A stretch of DNA of 64,000 bases from Icerya purchasi. Lineage: Eukaryota > Arthropoda > Insecta > Hemiptera > Monophlebidae. Location: positions 149,127,088 to 149,191,087 of the forward strand of contig CM077116.1 in the NCBI GenBank assembly GCA_039619475.1, read 5' to 3'. Under the pieces are notes generated by a model. That model had not been told where the DNA came from and did no database searches. It saw nothing but the letters and a program-made list of their open reading frames with translations. The position numbers were made by a program, and so were the translations under genes. How positions within the stretch are numbered: the first letter of the stretch is position 1; every line of letters starts with the position of its first letter. This document shows, one piece after another, positions 12,530 to 23,180 of this stretch.

Positions 12530-12940
12530 TTTTTTTTTTTTTAATAATAATTTGCATGTCCCACAAGGCACTAGCCTGTCTGTGGGTTCCCAACATAATT
12601 ATATTATTTATTTGTACAATATAACATCAACTTAACTTAAGTACTACTTTCTGTTACTGCATAAAAAGTGTTAACTTATATATTATTATACTACAAAATC
12701 CACACTCTCATTATTCATCATTTATATTACAATTATACCATCATCTAAAATAATATTTCCTATTAAAATAGCTTAATATGTTAACTTATATATTACAATA
12801 GTACAATATAATTTTTATACAACTACCACTCTCATTAGCAGCTTAAAACTGGAGATAGTAACGAGTCTCATGTCAACGTAATGTCAATGTTATAAGTGGT
12901 TATTACTACGATACTTTTTTTTTTTTTATTATTATTATTT

Positions 12941-15841
12941 CTATTGCTCTTTACACCATGCTATCAACCAAATATTAACCTTGTTTTTCCATCTCTCCAG
13001 ATTTTTTTCATTTCGAATTTCCTTTGGTACCTTCCCCATTAATTTTATTAATACCTCTTCCTCTATATTGTCTATTTTACTGTTAATCCCCCTAAGATTT
13101 ATCGCAATTTCTAGTCCTGTACGTTCTTGTTCTAGTTGGTAACTGCCTATCTTCGAGTTTAGCACTGAGTAATTTGCTGTAATAATATAACATTTTTGGT
13201 GACATTTCGTTATTTTTGTTCCACCAAGTGATGTCAGCTAATGCGTCCGTTTTGCTCTCGTTGTGTAAGACCAGTTTTAAACATTTTTTTTTGCAATTTG
13301 TTGATTTTCCTCATTTCTGTAATTTTCGCCTCACCCCAAATTCCGATTCCGTATTTAATTCTGGACATTATTACAGCTTCGAAATATAACCTTAGGCTTT
13401 TGTATGTCATACCTTGTTTTAGTTTATATAGTGCTGGAATAGTTTGTCTAACTTTCCCTGTAATATTGTCAATATGGTTTCTCCATGTTAAACCTTTATC
13501 TAATGTTATTCCAAGATATTTAAATTCATTCACATTTTCTAACTTTTCACAACCACATATTTCCTTTCTATGTAAACACTTTGTATTGTGTAAAATTAAT
13601 TTGGGGACGAACGTTCTAAACCGGCTTGGCGTTCTTATATGCATCACTTTTGTTTTTTTTAGCATTAATTAATAGTTTTTTGTCATGCGCCCATTTGCAT
13701 ACATTATTGAGATCTTCTTGTAACATTTTTTCAGCACTTTCGATGTCAGAGTGTTCAATAACTAGTGCGATATCATCTGCATAAACATACACTTTAGAGT
13801 TCTTTACATATCGGTAGAGCGAATTCGTATATATCAAAAATAATATAGGTGCCAATATTGTCGCTTGTCCAACTTCGTAATTCATTATTTCTTTTCTACT
13901 GTGTTCGTTCCCGATCTTTACTAAAAATTCTCTTCCCCTTATGTAACTCCAAAACCATTTTAGATACCTCCCTTTTACACCCATTTTTCTTATGTCCTCA
14001 ATTAGTATTTCTTGGTCCACTAGATCAAAAGCCTTAGTAAGGTCTAAAAAAACTAACAGGAATTGTTTACCCACTGCTAATCCTTTATTTATATCTGATA
14101 TTAGTGTTCTAAGTAGTAATATCGTCTATTTTCCTTCTCTAAAACCAAATTGATTACTATTTATCAACTTATTTCCCCCCCAAGTAATTTTTCAAATATT
14201 TCCCTACGTACTGCTCAATTATTTTTGCTATGACTGAAATTAATGTGATCGGTCTGTAGTTTTCACACTGTTTTCTATCTCCACTTTTGTAAATTGGCCG
14301 CACCATACCGATTTTTAACTCCCTGGGAAATATTCCTTCTTTCAAGGAGTAATTAATCATTTTCGTTAGTAATGGGGTTAGTAGTTTTGAGTATCTCCTG
14401 ATATCCTTCACTCTTACTCCGTCGTATCCTTGGTCTTTATCCGGATTAAGTTTTTTTTATTATGGATTCTATTATGTCCTCTGTAGCTCTTGGAATGTAT
14501 AAGGATATACTAGTTTCATCATCTATTTCAGTATTCAAGAATTTATTATCACAGAAGTGTTTCATTTTCCCCGTTATGGACAAGTAATAATTTAGGAATG
14601 CGTTAACTGCATTGTCATAACTAGCAAAATTCCTGAGTATATTCTCGTCTATTATTGCTTTTTTCTTTTTGCAGACTATTTTATTTATTATTCCTAAAGT
14701 TTTCTTCATGTCGTTGCCTGCTTCTTTGAGTAATTCCTGTATGTAATATTTTTCTTTTGCTTGTCTTATTTCCGAATTAAAATAGATTTCTGTATCTCTT
14801 ATATAATTCTTTATATCGTCCATTTGAGTTGTTTCCTTTACGTTTTTTATAATACAGATCTTTTATATGAACGTAATTTAATATTTTCCTGTTCATCCAT
14901 TTATTCCTAGGGCAATTTCTCGTTTTCGCAGTTGTTTGTTTTACATATACCTACATTCCTCATAGTAATTTTTGAAAGCGTTTGCAATGTTCATTGAAAT
15001 TTGCTCCGCACCTGCATTCTCATGCAAGCCCTGCCAATAATATGTTTTACTTTATCATTTAACATAATTTCGTTTAAATAACTACAGTTTGTTAAAGTGT
15101 CTGCAATACATTTGTTACTATTAATCTTAAACGCGCAGTTAACCGGCTAGTGGTCTGAGATTTTTGTCTTTATAATACCAACTCCCACTTCATCAGCTAT
15201 ATATTTTATAAAAATATTATCAATACACGATTTTGTAAGACTATTTCCTCTTATCTCCTCCCGTGTAGTTCCCTTAATTAATCTGATCCCCCTGTGTTTT
15301 ACTATAATATTTAAGAAATTCGCTGCCGCAGCATTCCTTAATTCAAGATTAATATGAAAGTCGCCATATACTATATATTCCGTTTCCCGGCCCAACCTTT
15401 TGAGAACCTCATCGATTCCTCTTATGAAGTCGCCGATTCTTTTACTCGGTGACCGGTATATAGCTAACAGAGTGATTTTTAATTTATTAAATAAGCTAAT
15501 TTCTATCGCTATATTATCGTAAGCATCACTTTCAGTAAGCAGTATTTTAGAATTCCATTCCTTTACAACAAATACTAATATACCGCCGTTGTAGTTTCTT
15601 GATTTCCCTAGGGCGTATTTATCATTTCCATCTATCTCATACAGTTTTAACTCCTCGTCGCTTAAATTTACTTCAGTGAGCACAATAACCGTAAACGATT
15701 GAGATTATGAATGTGCACTAAGAATACATCCCAGTTTCGTCTCAGGCTTCTAATATTCAAGTGCGTTATATTAAAAATATCGTTATTAATTCCTCCTACC
15801 GAGTTCCAAGTCTTCGCAATCTCTACTGTCCATTCGGTCAT
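12941..15841 (-). pseudogene. LINE ORF2: endonuclease and reverse transcriptase, frameshifted
   Basis: Starts at ATG 15841 (MTEWTVEIAKTW). The endonuclease opens with NITHLNIRSLRRNWD, then after a frameshift VLTEVNL (TE motif), AIYRSPS and VYGDFHINL, near 15350. The reverse transcriptase follows: VRPIYKSGDRKQCENYRPI at about 14260, then FLDLTKAFDLVD with motif B GQATILAPILFLIY, and VYVYADDIALV holding the catalytic Asp pair at about 13790. The thumb region includes FKYLGITLDKGLTWRNHI. The tail ends with a Trp-rich segment at 12941. At least four frame changes and one stop interrupt it. Confidence 0.85.
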
Positions 15842-16672
15842 GCGTTCGTAGGTGTCACAACTAATTTTGTTTTTTTTTTTTTTTAGTTGTTTTCTTCACC
15901 GTTTAATTATCAAACGCCTATAATATGTAATTTGTAATCTACATTTTAACTATGTCCTGTTGTGCACTGATCTCGCCTATTTAAGTTGCTATTAATACAA
16001 TAGAAATTTGCGTAATTAGACGATACCTATATACATTAAATTCGCACTTATACACAAACCTTTTACCTAAAACCGAGATAGTGCTATCAACACGGAAGAA
16101 AAACAATGATTATAACAAATTACCATCACCAGAAGAATCCTCTTAACCTGAGAGGACTTTTCCGGCCAGCCTTTACACATTCAAGATGTGTACACTTCCT
16201 CTCACCTTTCGTATCCCGTTGCATTCTGACTTAATTTTCCTCACCTTGTTCCTAAAAATTCGTGATAGAACCTCCTATCTTTCATTCAATCATTTGAAAA
16301 CCACCTCATACGACAAATCACTATGCAGTAAGCATCGTAGCCGACAACATTAACGTCCCACACAGCTCGGTTCACTAGAAGCACTATTTTATACCCCTTC
16401 GTACTCCTCCGATTACTCAGCTCTACCACTAACTCTACGCATAAAACTGCCCGGCCGGAAACGTAAAACGTAAAACGCACGCTCGCACACACTCACATAA
16501 ATCCTTTATCGTACTAAATGTACCACAAGCATTCTTCCCAGTTTTTATCACATTTATTCTTATCAATAACGCTATCGGTCTATCAACGTAATCGAAAATA
16601 ATACTACCGCTGCGAATTATATTTATTTAAGTATATCGTTTTATTGTTAGCCGATTTTCCGACCAACTGAAA
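15842..16672 (-). other. long inter-ORF segment with internal poly-A
   Basis: About 830 bp separate the LINE ORFs, more than is usual. The segment ends near ORF2 with a T16 run on the plus strand (about 15871-15886), which is an A run in LINE orientation. That would fit a nested minus-strand retroposon, but no head or target duplication was identified. Confidence 0.35.
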
Positions 16673-17519
16673 TTATAATAGTTTATTTAAGTCTTCTTCA
16701 GTGCGTATATGTAGTATTCTTTCTTGTTCGTCCTTTCGTACGTAAATTTTTCCTCTTCTAGTCCATGTAAACCGGTAATTTAATGCTCTGGCCCTCTGCT
16801 TCATCTGCCAGAGAAGGTTTTTGTAAAATTTAGATAAATTCTCGTTTATGAAAACTTTATTGTTACTGTTTCCTGCATTCGTTACGTCTTTGTCGTAAAT
16901 GATTATACCCCGCTTCTTTTCAAGTACCCGATCTGCAACTCTCCTAGTAGTCTTTACTATTATAGGTTTTGGTAATCTGGGGTTTCTTGAGGGTAATCGG
17001 TGGGCCGCCAAAATATCATTTTCTGCGATATCAACATTTATTTTGCCTCTGATCTTTGATATTATTTGAGGGAGATTTTCGTTTTCCATTTCGGTTACAC
17101 CATGTATCTCCACGTTGTCTCGTCTTCCATACTGTTCTAATTCGTACAATGCTGTGGTTAACTGTTGGATTTGTCTATACTTCTTCCTGATCTCCTCGGT
17201 AAGTAACGTAACTTGCTCCTTTAAAAGTTTGACCTCGTTTAATAACCCCATGTTAGTCGTTCGACTGTCCTCATACTGTGCTGCTATAAAGTTCATCGAT
17301 TTTTTAATTTCTTCCATATCTTTCCGCAACATCTGAAAATGATGTGATGTTGATATGGTATCTTCATCCTCGTTATCGAATTCAGCGCTTCGTTCATATT
17401 GCGTTTTCTTCCTACTTCTACTCTTCTCCGCGCTGACTTTGTTGCTATAACTTAACTGCCTCTTATAGTCTCTCTTTTAACACTACCGCCATCGGTGGAA
17501 CTTGTTTTTTTTTAGGCAT
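16673..17519 (-). pseudogene. LINE ORF1: coiled-coil nucleic-acid-binding protein, one frameshift
   Basis: Begins MPKKKQVPPMAVV at 17519. An early frameshift and stop follow, then a charged segment and a heptad-rich coiled coil (KLLKEQVTLLTEEI). Next come DNVEIHGVTEMENENLP and ENDILAAHRLPSRNP, the conserved core of L1/CR1-type ORF1 and the baculovirus FP-like fold. The frame closes with YVRKDEQERILHIRTEEDL. The 220-residue main frame from 17332 to 16673 is intact. Such proteins coat LINE RNA in the ribonucleoprotein particle. Confidence 0.8.
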
Positions 17520-18060
17520 TTCGGTAAGTAATGTCTACGATTTAAATTTACGTAATAGATAAGTTGATTACTTACTAGATTTCTTCTTATCAATAAACTT
17601 TATCAACACGCTGAACACGTCTTTTCAATTAAACTGTTAACAATCCTATCATAAACTGTATCTTATTTTGAAGTATTTTGATTCTTTGGTACGGATTTGC
17701 ATAATATTTGGAAATTAAGTGATTGTTTAGCTCAAAAATAATTTTAATAAATCGATCACTATCAATATAAAATTTTTTTGTTCAAACATAAAATTGTTTA
17801 TAACTTACCTAAAATGAAGACAGAGACGTGCAGTTTTCTTATAAACGTCGTAACTCATGGGAAACTTCAAAGTTATGTAATATTCCTTCAACTATATACT
17901 TTACTTTTAAGAGAGCTTCATACCTATACTATGAGAACAACAAAATGATAAAAAAAAAAATTCATGAGTAGAGGTTATTCATGAGACAACTGGGCGAGAA
18001 GCTCGCTATGCCATAGCGGAGTTCATTTGCTCTATTTCTTTATATACCAAAATTTAATCC
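17520..18060. other. LINE 5' flank and unassigned DNA
   Basis: AT-rich. It may include the LINE 5' UTR. The piggyBac reading frame could not be picked up again here. Confidence 0.4.
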
Positions 18061-18133
18061 TGTTTTCGTAATTATTTGATGATGGGTCATTGCCCTTGGT
18101 TGGCGTCCCCCCTCAAAAAAAACAAAAAAATAG
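18061..18133 (+). mobile_element. 3'-tail scrap of the RNase H LINE family
   Basis: GGGTCATTGCCC, TTGGTTGGCGTCCC and then an A-rich run resemble the 3' hairpin and tail seen on the plus-strand copies at 33.2, 36.2 and 50.5 kb. Only the last tens of bases are present, so the assignment is weak. Confidence 0.35.
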
Positions 18134-18489
18134 TCAAAGATAGATCTCAAAACTTGCAAGTTATGCGAAATTATTCGTCAAAGTTGGGGATAGGGATTAT
18201 CCTGAATCGGAAAATTTTGCCGCCTCGCGAGTTTCTACCTGGGCTTCAGTCTGCGCAGGATCAAATAGGTTGAGTAAAAAGTAACTGGTTGATATCGGAT
18301 TTGCTATAAGTAAGTTATTAAACAACGCAGAAAAACTTGAAAAAGCTGTGTTGCTTGTGAGAAGCCTGTATGTAACGAGCATGCAGTGACGCCTATAAAA
18401 TGCAGAGTGTAAAACCGGTGAGATTGTTCCGATTTATCTACTCTGCGTTCATCTTCCGCCTGCTCATTTAACTTTATCTTTCGTTACTT
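18134..18489. other. unassigned, no feature seen
   Basis: Moderate-complexity DNA containing short unconvincing frames. No family was recognised. Confidence 0.4.
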
Positions 18490-18497
18490 TAGACGAT

Positions 18498-19172
18498 CAG
18501 GCCTGGATTTAGGGGGGTCTAGGGGGGCTGAGACCCGGGCCCTGCCATATAAAGGGGCCCCAAGAGACACCCACTTCCGACATGTTATAAAAACTTAATT
18601 TATCATTCGTCATATACATCAACTTTTTTGAAAATAAATAGAATCAACTTTACATGAACAAGTGCATTTTTTGATACATTTATTTGTTAATAATTTTGTA
18701 TCCATTTTTATTTCCTCATACAGGAGGAAATTTCGTAATAGTAAAATTTCGAGTTTCGTAAAAACGTACCAGAAATTTGTTATAAGGTATAACGAGTCAG
18801 AATCTAAGTTTTTAGGAAATGTCTGTATGAATGTGTGTGCGTGTGTACGAGCGCAACATGCGCACACACACTATCCTTTTATGCAAATCTTTGATTAAAA
18901 TTTGCTGAAAAATTCGTTGTTTAAAATTATACATATATATATATTTTTTTTTTTTTTTTTTTTGGTATCGAAAATTCTACCCATAGTCTATATGATATTT
19001 AGTTTTGTTTACATGAATAAAATTATATGTTAATCGTGAATTCAAAATAATATAATTAAATTAAATTAAAGAAAATTTAGTTATTCTATAAAACTGATGA
19101 TTTTGTCACTTCCGAAAAAGGCCTCTAATAGTTCCGTAGCCCCGGGCCTATCATACACTTAATCCGGGCCTG
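18498..19172. mobile_element. hAT-type MITE, copy 1 (675 bp)
   Basis: Ends CAGGCCTGGATTTA and TTAATCCGGGCCTG form imperfect terminal inverted repeats. The element is flanked by perfect 8-bp duplications TAGACGAT at 18490-18497 and 19173-19180, the hallmark size of hAT transposition. Inside are GGGGGG-rich subterminal blocks, TG/CA and TA microsatellites and a T run, but no transposase. A sister copy in opposite orientation lies at 26568-27182. Confidence 0.9.
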
Positions 19173-19180
19173 TAGACGAT

Positions 19181-19649
19181 CGTAATTCTGTCACTAAATA
19201 CTAATTACAATTCAATTCGTTGTTTTTCTACTTTTTCTTTTGAAGTGAAACTTCTTCTGGGACACTACGAGTTTTAGGATAGGGAGCTGACTCGTCGAAC
19301 TGACCAAATCAGTTAAACTATACTTGCTCTTTTCTAATGCTCGTTCACTTTAACGGGAGTGAGAGTGACAAAAAAAAATGTTTATGAAAATCGATACAAA
19401 GAGAGAACGGCGAGAATAATCGCCGCGATTCTGTTTCTGTTTTTTTTTTCTTTTTTTTTTACAACACATAATAAAATAATGTGCACAATGCCTAACAAAA
19501 TCTATTAAACTACTCGTGTCCTAATGCCCGCTACTTAAACGTAGAACGAGAGAGACAGATTAAGTATACGAAGATCCGCACAAAGAGAAGACGCTGAGAA
19601 TAGTCCCCCAGTTTCTGTTTCTGCTTTTCCTTTTTCTTTTCGTTTGTTT
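19181..19649. repeat. imperfect tandem duplication, about 110-bp units
   Basis: Two related units, about 19334-19443 and 19517-19625, share the order AATGCYCG, AACGAGAGAGA-like, CAAAGAGA and TTTCTGTTTCTG. They are separated by T-rich sequence. Origin unknown; they flank the composite insertion that starts at 19666. Confidence 0.5.
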
Positions 19650-19742
19650 AATTTAAATCAATAATATAATAAAAACCAACTTCAATAACAAACAAATATA
19701 AGCGTAAAAATAATTTATAACAATAAATTAAATAAATACCTT

Positions 19743-19784
19743 ATTTAGGAACGTTTTCAGGTATAACCCATCATCAGCTAAAAC
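19743..19784 (-). ncRNA. hammerhead-ribozyme-like core, copy A
   Basis: On the minus strand: GTTTTAG, CTGATGA, a GGG..CCT stem-loop with loop TTATA, GAAA, the palindrome AACGTT, then C and CTAAAT. This is the order of a type I hammerhead: stem I (TTTAG/CTAAA), the invariant CUGAUGA box, stem II, the GAAA box, a minimal stem III and a UUC cleavage triplet. The extra U after CUGAUGA and the very short palindromic stem III mean activity might need a dimer, as in Penelope-associated hammerheads. One stem II pair is weakened to G-T. Confidence 0.55.
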
Positions 19785-19822
19785 TAACTTAATCAAAACC
19801 CAAAACATACTGGATTAAGTTA

Positions 19823-19864
19823 GTTTTAGCTGATAATGGGTTATACCCGAAAACGTTCCTAAAT
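19823..19864 (+). ncRNA. hammerhead-ribozyme-like core, copy B
   Basis: Same layout as copy A on the plus strand, with a perfect GGG/CCC stem II and TTTAG/CTAAA stem I. The first box reads CTGATAA, so the invariant G is changed to A. Known hammerhead chemistry predicts loss of activity. Confidence 0.5.
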
Positions 19865-20045
19865 AATGTATTTAGTTAATTTATTGTTATAAATTATTTT
19901 TACCCTTATATTTGTTTGTTATTGAAGTTGGTTTTTATTATACAGTTTATAACAAATAGGCATTTATTCACCTACATTTTGTGACTTATCAGCTTCCGCG
20001 ATGATAAAATTAAAAAAAATAAAAAAAAATAAAAGAAAATAAAAA

Positions 20046-20927
20046 TTTCGGGCGCCAATGACACTTAACCCCGGTGTGTCATTACCGGAAACTCAATTCG
20101 TAGAGCTTTAGGCCTTCCTAAGGTTTAACGAAAAAAGAAAGGTCTCCGCGGCGGAGATGTCACCGGGACCCACCCCGTGTCCAAATAAGAAAGATTTCGA
20201 CTTTAAACGCGTATATTTTCGCTAGGATAAAAAAAATTATAATAAAATTGTTAACAGGATGATTTTAGCGTTCACCCGAGAAGTATACTTGTGAACAAAT
20301 TAACATATTAAAAAATTTTCTACGAGAAACGCGTGCGGCAGAGCACGTACGATTTTTAAAAAACGACAACGCGACGAGCTGCTTGAGGCAAAGGAGCCTC
20401 GACGACGTTCAGCCTAAGACTCTTGCGAGCGACTCTTGCGAGAGACTAAAATGTGTCTGGCGAGGATCGCTCGATGTCCTCTTGCTTTTCGCTAAGACGA
20501 CTAATTTTACACAAAAATATTAACAAATAAAAAAAAACACCGCCAAAAGGATCTTTTTAGAAAGTTGGTTGTTAATTTCTATTTAGCGGCGATTACCCTG
20601 CCGGTATTCCTTTTCGGGTTTTTTGTCAAAAAAATTTCTGCCGGCTCAACATAGCTCGGTACGCATTTCAAACGCCTATGCCGCCAGCAAAGGCTCTTTC
20701 TCCGCTTTTCGGCCACCCGCATGGAAACCAGTTCGCTATCCCGGCGCAGCGGTCAGAACATCTGTGCCGGGATCCTTCGATTTTTTAGCCGAGAAAGTGT
20801 CTTTGACAACCATGCCGCTTTTGCCCGCTGCCGAGACCGCCGAGAAGTTAATGATTATTACCAAAAAATATTATTTTCTAGCTCGGACAGCGTTGACAAA
20901 GGCCGTAAGAAATGCCGAATCCGTCTC
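20046..20927. other. GC/CpG-rich body of unknown nature
   Basis: Much richer in CpG than its surroundings. It starts TTTCGGGCGCCAATGACAC and carries a small hairpin TGACAC...GTGTCA. On the minus strand TGGCGCCC sits one base after GTGTCA, as a primer-binding site sits after an LTR, but no second LTR was found. Later parts include a short direct repeat GACTCTTGCGAG. It could be an LTR remnant, an element 5' UTR or a captured host sequence. No long frame resembles a protein family. Confidence 0.4.
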
Positions 20928-20943
20928 AATTTAAATCAATAAT

Positions 20944-21734
20944 GCTAATTCATTCGGGTTAATGTATTACGTTACTTTTATAATTACTCGCTGCATATTT
21001 GTATTTTCTGCCAACTAATTGGTAATTCTATACGCCATAAATTTACGACTGTTCGGTAGAATCAGACAAAAAGGTTGTTATTTTCACTTAAATATTTTGA
21101 AAGAGTAATACTTCTGTGAAAAGAAAAGTTAAATGCTCCTTTAGGCAGCAAAACGGTCAGAAAAAAAAAAAGGTCGGGTCAGGTACATGAGACGGACTCG
21201 CCCGCATAAACAGGTCATTATAAAAGAAAGTGAACGACTTAAAAACTGCCAATAATAAACCGCCGACTCACGAACACATCCATTATACGGTCTCAAAATA
21301 GAAAGGTATGAGAGAGGCGAGACAGTAATCCTGGTAAAGATCTTCATAGAAACTTAGCTGAAAAACATTCCAAAAGAAACGAAATAAGTGCATTGTTAAC
21401 GAGTGGAAATGAGAAAATGCTTTAAACTAGGTATTAGAAAATATGTATTAATTGTTATTGAAAATGATAAATAAAACCAAAATATACAAAACTGTGCGTC
21501 AGTCGAAAACTAACGGCGTTAGAAGTGGTGGAATGCAAGAACTGTCAAAGAAAAACAAAAAAAGTACATTGAAGTAAAAAAAAGTATACTTAAAACTAAC
21601 AAAAGTGATTTGTAATATAAACCAATAATAACGTGCAGATAATCTCGAATTAAACACTCCGCAAGTTTCACTTGCGTGTACATATTTAACACTCTGTCTT
21701 TGACCGATCTTGCCCTGAGTGGATCAGGCAGAAC
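20944..21734. other. unassigned, no feature seen
   Basis: Moderately AT-rich DNA after the composite insertion. Short frames show no domain. The right part leads into the LINE that begins near 21735, and its exact 5' end is unclear. Confidence 0.4.
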
Positions 21735-22735
21735 GATATAAAACGCATTATGGCATTTGAGAATATTTCATTCAGGAAGGAGTCTCTATTTAAAAATAAC
21801 AATTTAGCATATCGTGCTTTTTCATATACCGACCGTGTCTCCAGCTCTTCTCCTAATAATTTTTCTAAGTCTTCTTCATCACCTCCCTCCCTCCTCTCTA
21901 ATTCTTTCTCGTGTCCTAAATCTCTTACCATCCATAAAATCCGTAACTCAAAAGCGCCTTATAAACCCTCTCCGCAGTTTTCTTCTCTTCCATCTAATCG
22001 TATCCCATCCCCCTCAAATGGATGGGCTTTCAACAAATCTACTACTCTTCTGTCTAACTCTACTTCAATTAATAGTATTATCCCAAATCTTGCTAATGAC
22101 AATCCTGCCTTTTTGGTCACTTCGAACTCCTTTTCTCCAGTTTCTTCTTTTTAATTGAAAATTCTCTTCTAATAACATTGCTTCTTCTTCTTCCTTTGTT
22201 GATTCTTAATCTCGTTTTTTTTTTTCAGTAAATACTTTAGTGAAATTGTAGTAGCCTCAGAGCTAATATAATTTCAATAGAGGGTCTGTTAGATATTCGT
22301 AAGTTTAGTGTGTTGCTCTAATCTCAAAAACGTGGCTGCGGTCGACATGAACTTTAATATTAGAGGTTATAAACTAATTAGATGTGATCGGAATGACCGG
22401 TATGGTAGATCCGCAATCCTTGTTAAAAATTGCGTTCTTGTCCGCTCCCAAGATATTTCTCTAAATCTTTCTTTTATTCCTAATCAACCTAACATAGTCC
22501 GCATCTCTATCCGTACTACCCTTCCACATCCTATTATATTAACACTGTCTTCATCTACGTTCCCCCTAATTATGATCTTCATCAGTTTCCTCTCTCCGCT
22601 TTTTTCAACTCTATCCCGCAATCGTTTATAATCAGGGGCGACTGGAATACTCATTCGCCCTTGTGGAGTTGCATATCCTACAATTCCAACGGTTCCATCC
22701 TTGAGAATGGTATCCTTTCCAAATTAGAGAAAATG

Positions 22736-23180
22736 GAATTACAATTTTTTATTCGGAAATTATATAAATATTTAAATTTAAACTAAAACACCGACATGTT
22801 TCGGGAACACTGTCCCATAATCGTGATATTTTACAAAGTTAAAATTATAAACTGCGACATATTAGTAAAACATATTAAAAGTCGAGATATAAACAATTAA
22901 TTTAAAAAATTACGCTTACAATTAAAAGTTATGGTAACATAATTGACTTTATAAAAATATAAAATAAATGAAATATAAAAAATCAGAAAAAATGGTAATG
23001 ATAATAATTAAACATTTTTTATACCGTAATATTTAACAAAGGATTATTTTTACACGGAGTGTTATTAATAATAATATTATTTTTATATTTATTTATGTAG
23101 TACGCTTCTGCAAAATTTAAATTATTATATTCTGTAATTATTTTTAATATTTTCATATCCTGTTCGATGTTTTTGATAAT
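22736..23180 (-). mobile_element. Penelope-like element 3' fragment inside the LINE
   Basis: Interrupts the LINE endonuclease. On the minus strand an open frame from about 23175 to TAA at 23019-23021 reads NIEQDMKILKIITEYNNL, then NFAEAYYINKY and CKNNPLLNI. This resembles the C-terminus of Penelope-type proteins (the LNLLExLEI...LN..SPLL tail after the GIY-YIG nuclease). The downstream part has a degenerate hammerhead-like motif at 22788-22826. The 5' part is missing. Target duplication is unclear. Confidence 0.6.
22788..22826 (-). ncRNA. degenerate hammerhead-like motif, copy D
   Basis: On the minus strand: CACGATTA in place of CTGATGA, a GGGA...TCCC stem-loop, GAAA, the palindrome ACATGT, then C. 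It has the same order as the cores at 19.7, 19.8 and 47.7 kb but with a damaged first box. It is placed downstream of a Penelope-like coding end, as known for these retroelements. Confidence 0.4.

Larger units (their letters stand above)
12530..17519 (-). mobile_element. two-ORF LINE (CR1/Jockey-like), near full length, inactive
   Basis: On the minus strand the element runs from about 17519 (first ORF start; a 5' UTR may extend further right) to a poly-A tail seen as T12 near 12530-12542. It carries ORF1, an APE-type endonuclease, a reverse transcriptase with YADD and a 3' UTR of about 400 bp. Frameshifts break both ORFs. It was inserted into the piggyBac pseudogene. No target duplication was found. 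Clade assignment rests on the FP-like ORF1 and the RT motifs and is tentative. Confidence 0.85.
19665..19942. repeat. long palindrome, about 131-bp arms, 17-bp spacer
   Basis: Left arm 19665-19795 and right arm 19813-19942 are reverse complements with few differences. The right-arm sequence recurs as a third single copy near 47654-47800. The arms carry GGGTTATACC, AACGTT and TTTATTATA blocks. Transcripts would fold into a hairpin. Confidence 0.9.
19666..20927. mobile_element. composite insertion with 16-nt target duplication
   Basis: Perfect copies of AATTTAAATCAATAAT at 19650-19665 and 20928-20943 bracket 1,262 bp, showing that the whole block arrived as one retrotransposition-like event. 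In order it holds two head-to-head copies of a Penelope-LTR-like repeat forming a palindrome, an A-rich tract (about 19995-20045) and a GC/CpG-rich body (20046-20927). No protein domain was recognised. Variable-length duplications and inverted terminal copies are known for Penelope-like elements; the GC-rich part is unassigned. Confidence 0.7.

Noticed and set aside
13241..13672. 143-codon plus-strand frame rich in Phe, Ile and Cys
   Set aside because: It is the antisense shadow of the LINE reverse-transcriptase thumb region read on the minus strand.
19665..20927. Complete LTR retrotransposon
   Set aside because: Only one primer-site-like TGGCGCCC and no paired LTRs, gag or pol; the 16-nt duplication is also too long for LTR integration (usually 4-6 bp).
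21686..21931. Minus-strand acidic frame (LEKLLGEELE)
   Set aside because: Lies opposite the Ser-rich start of the plus-strand LINE; acidic character comes from antisense TCT/CTT codons.
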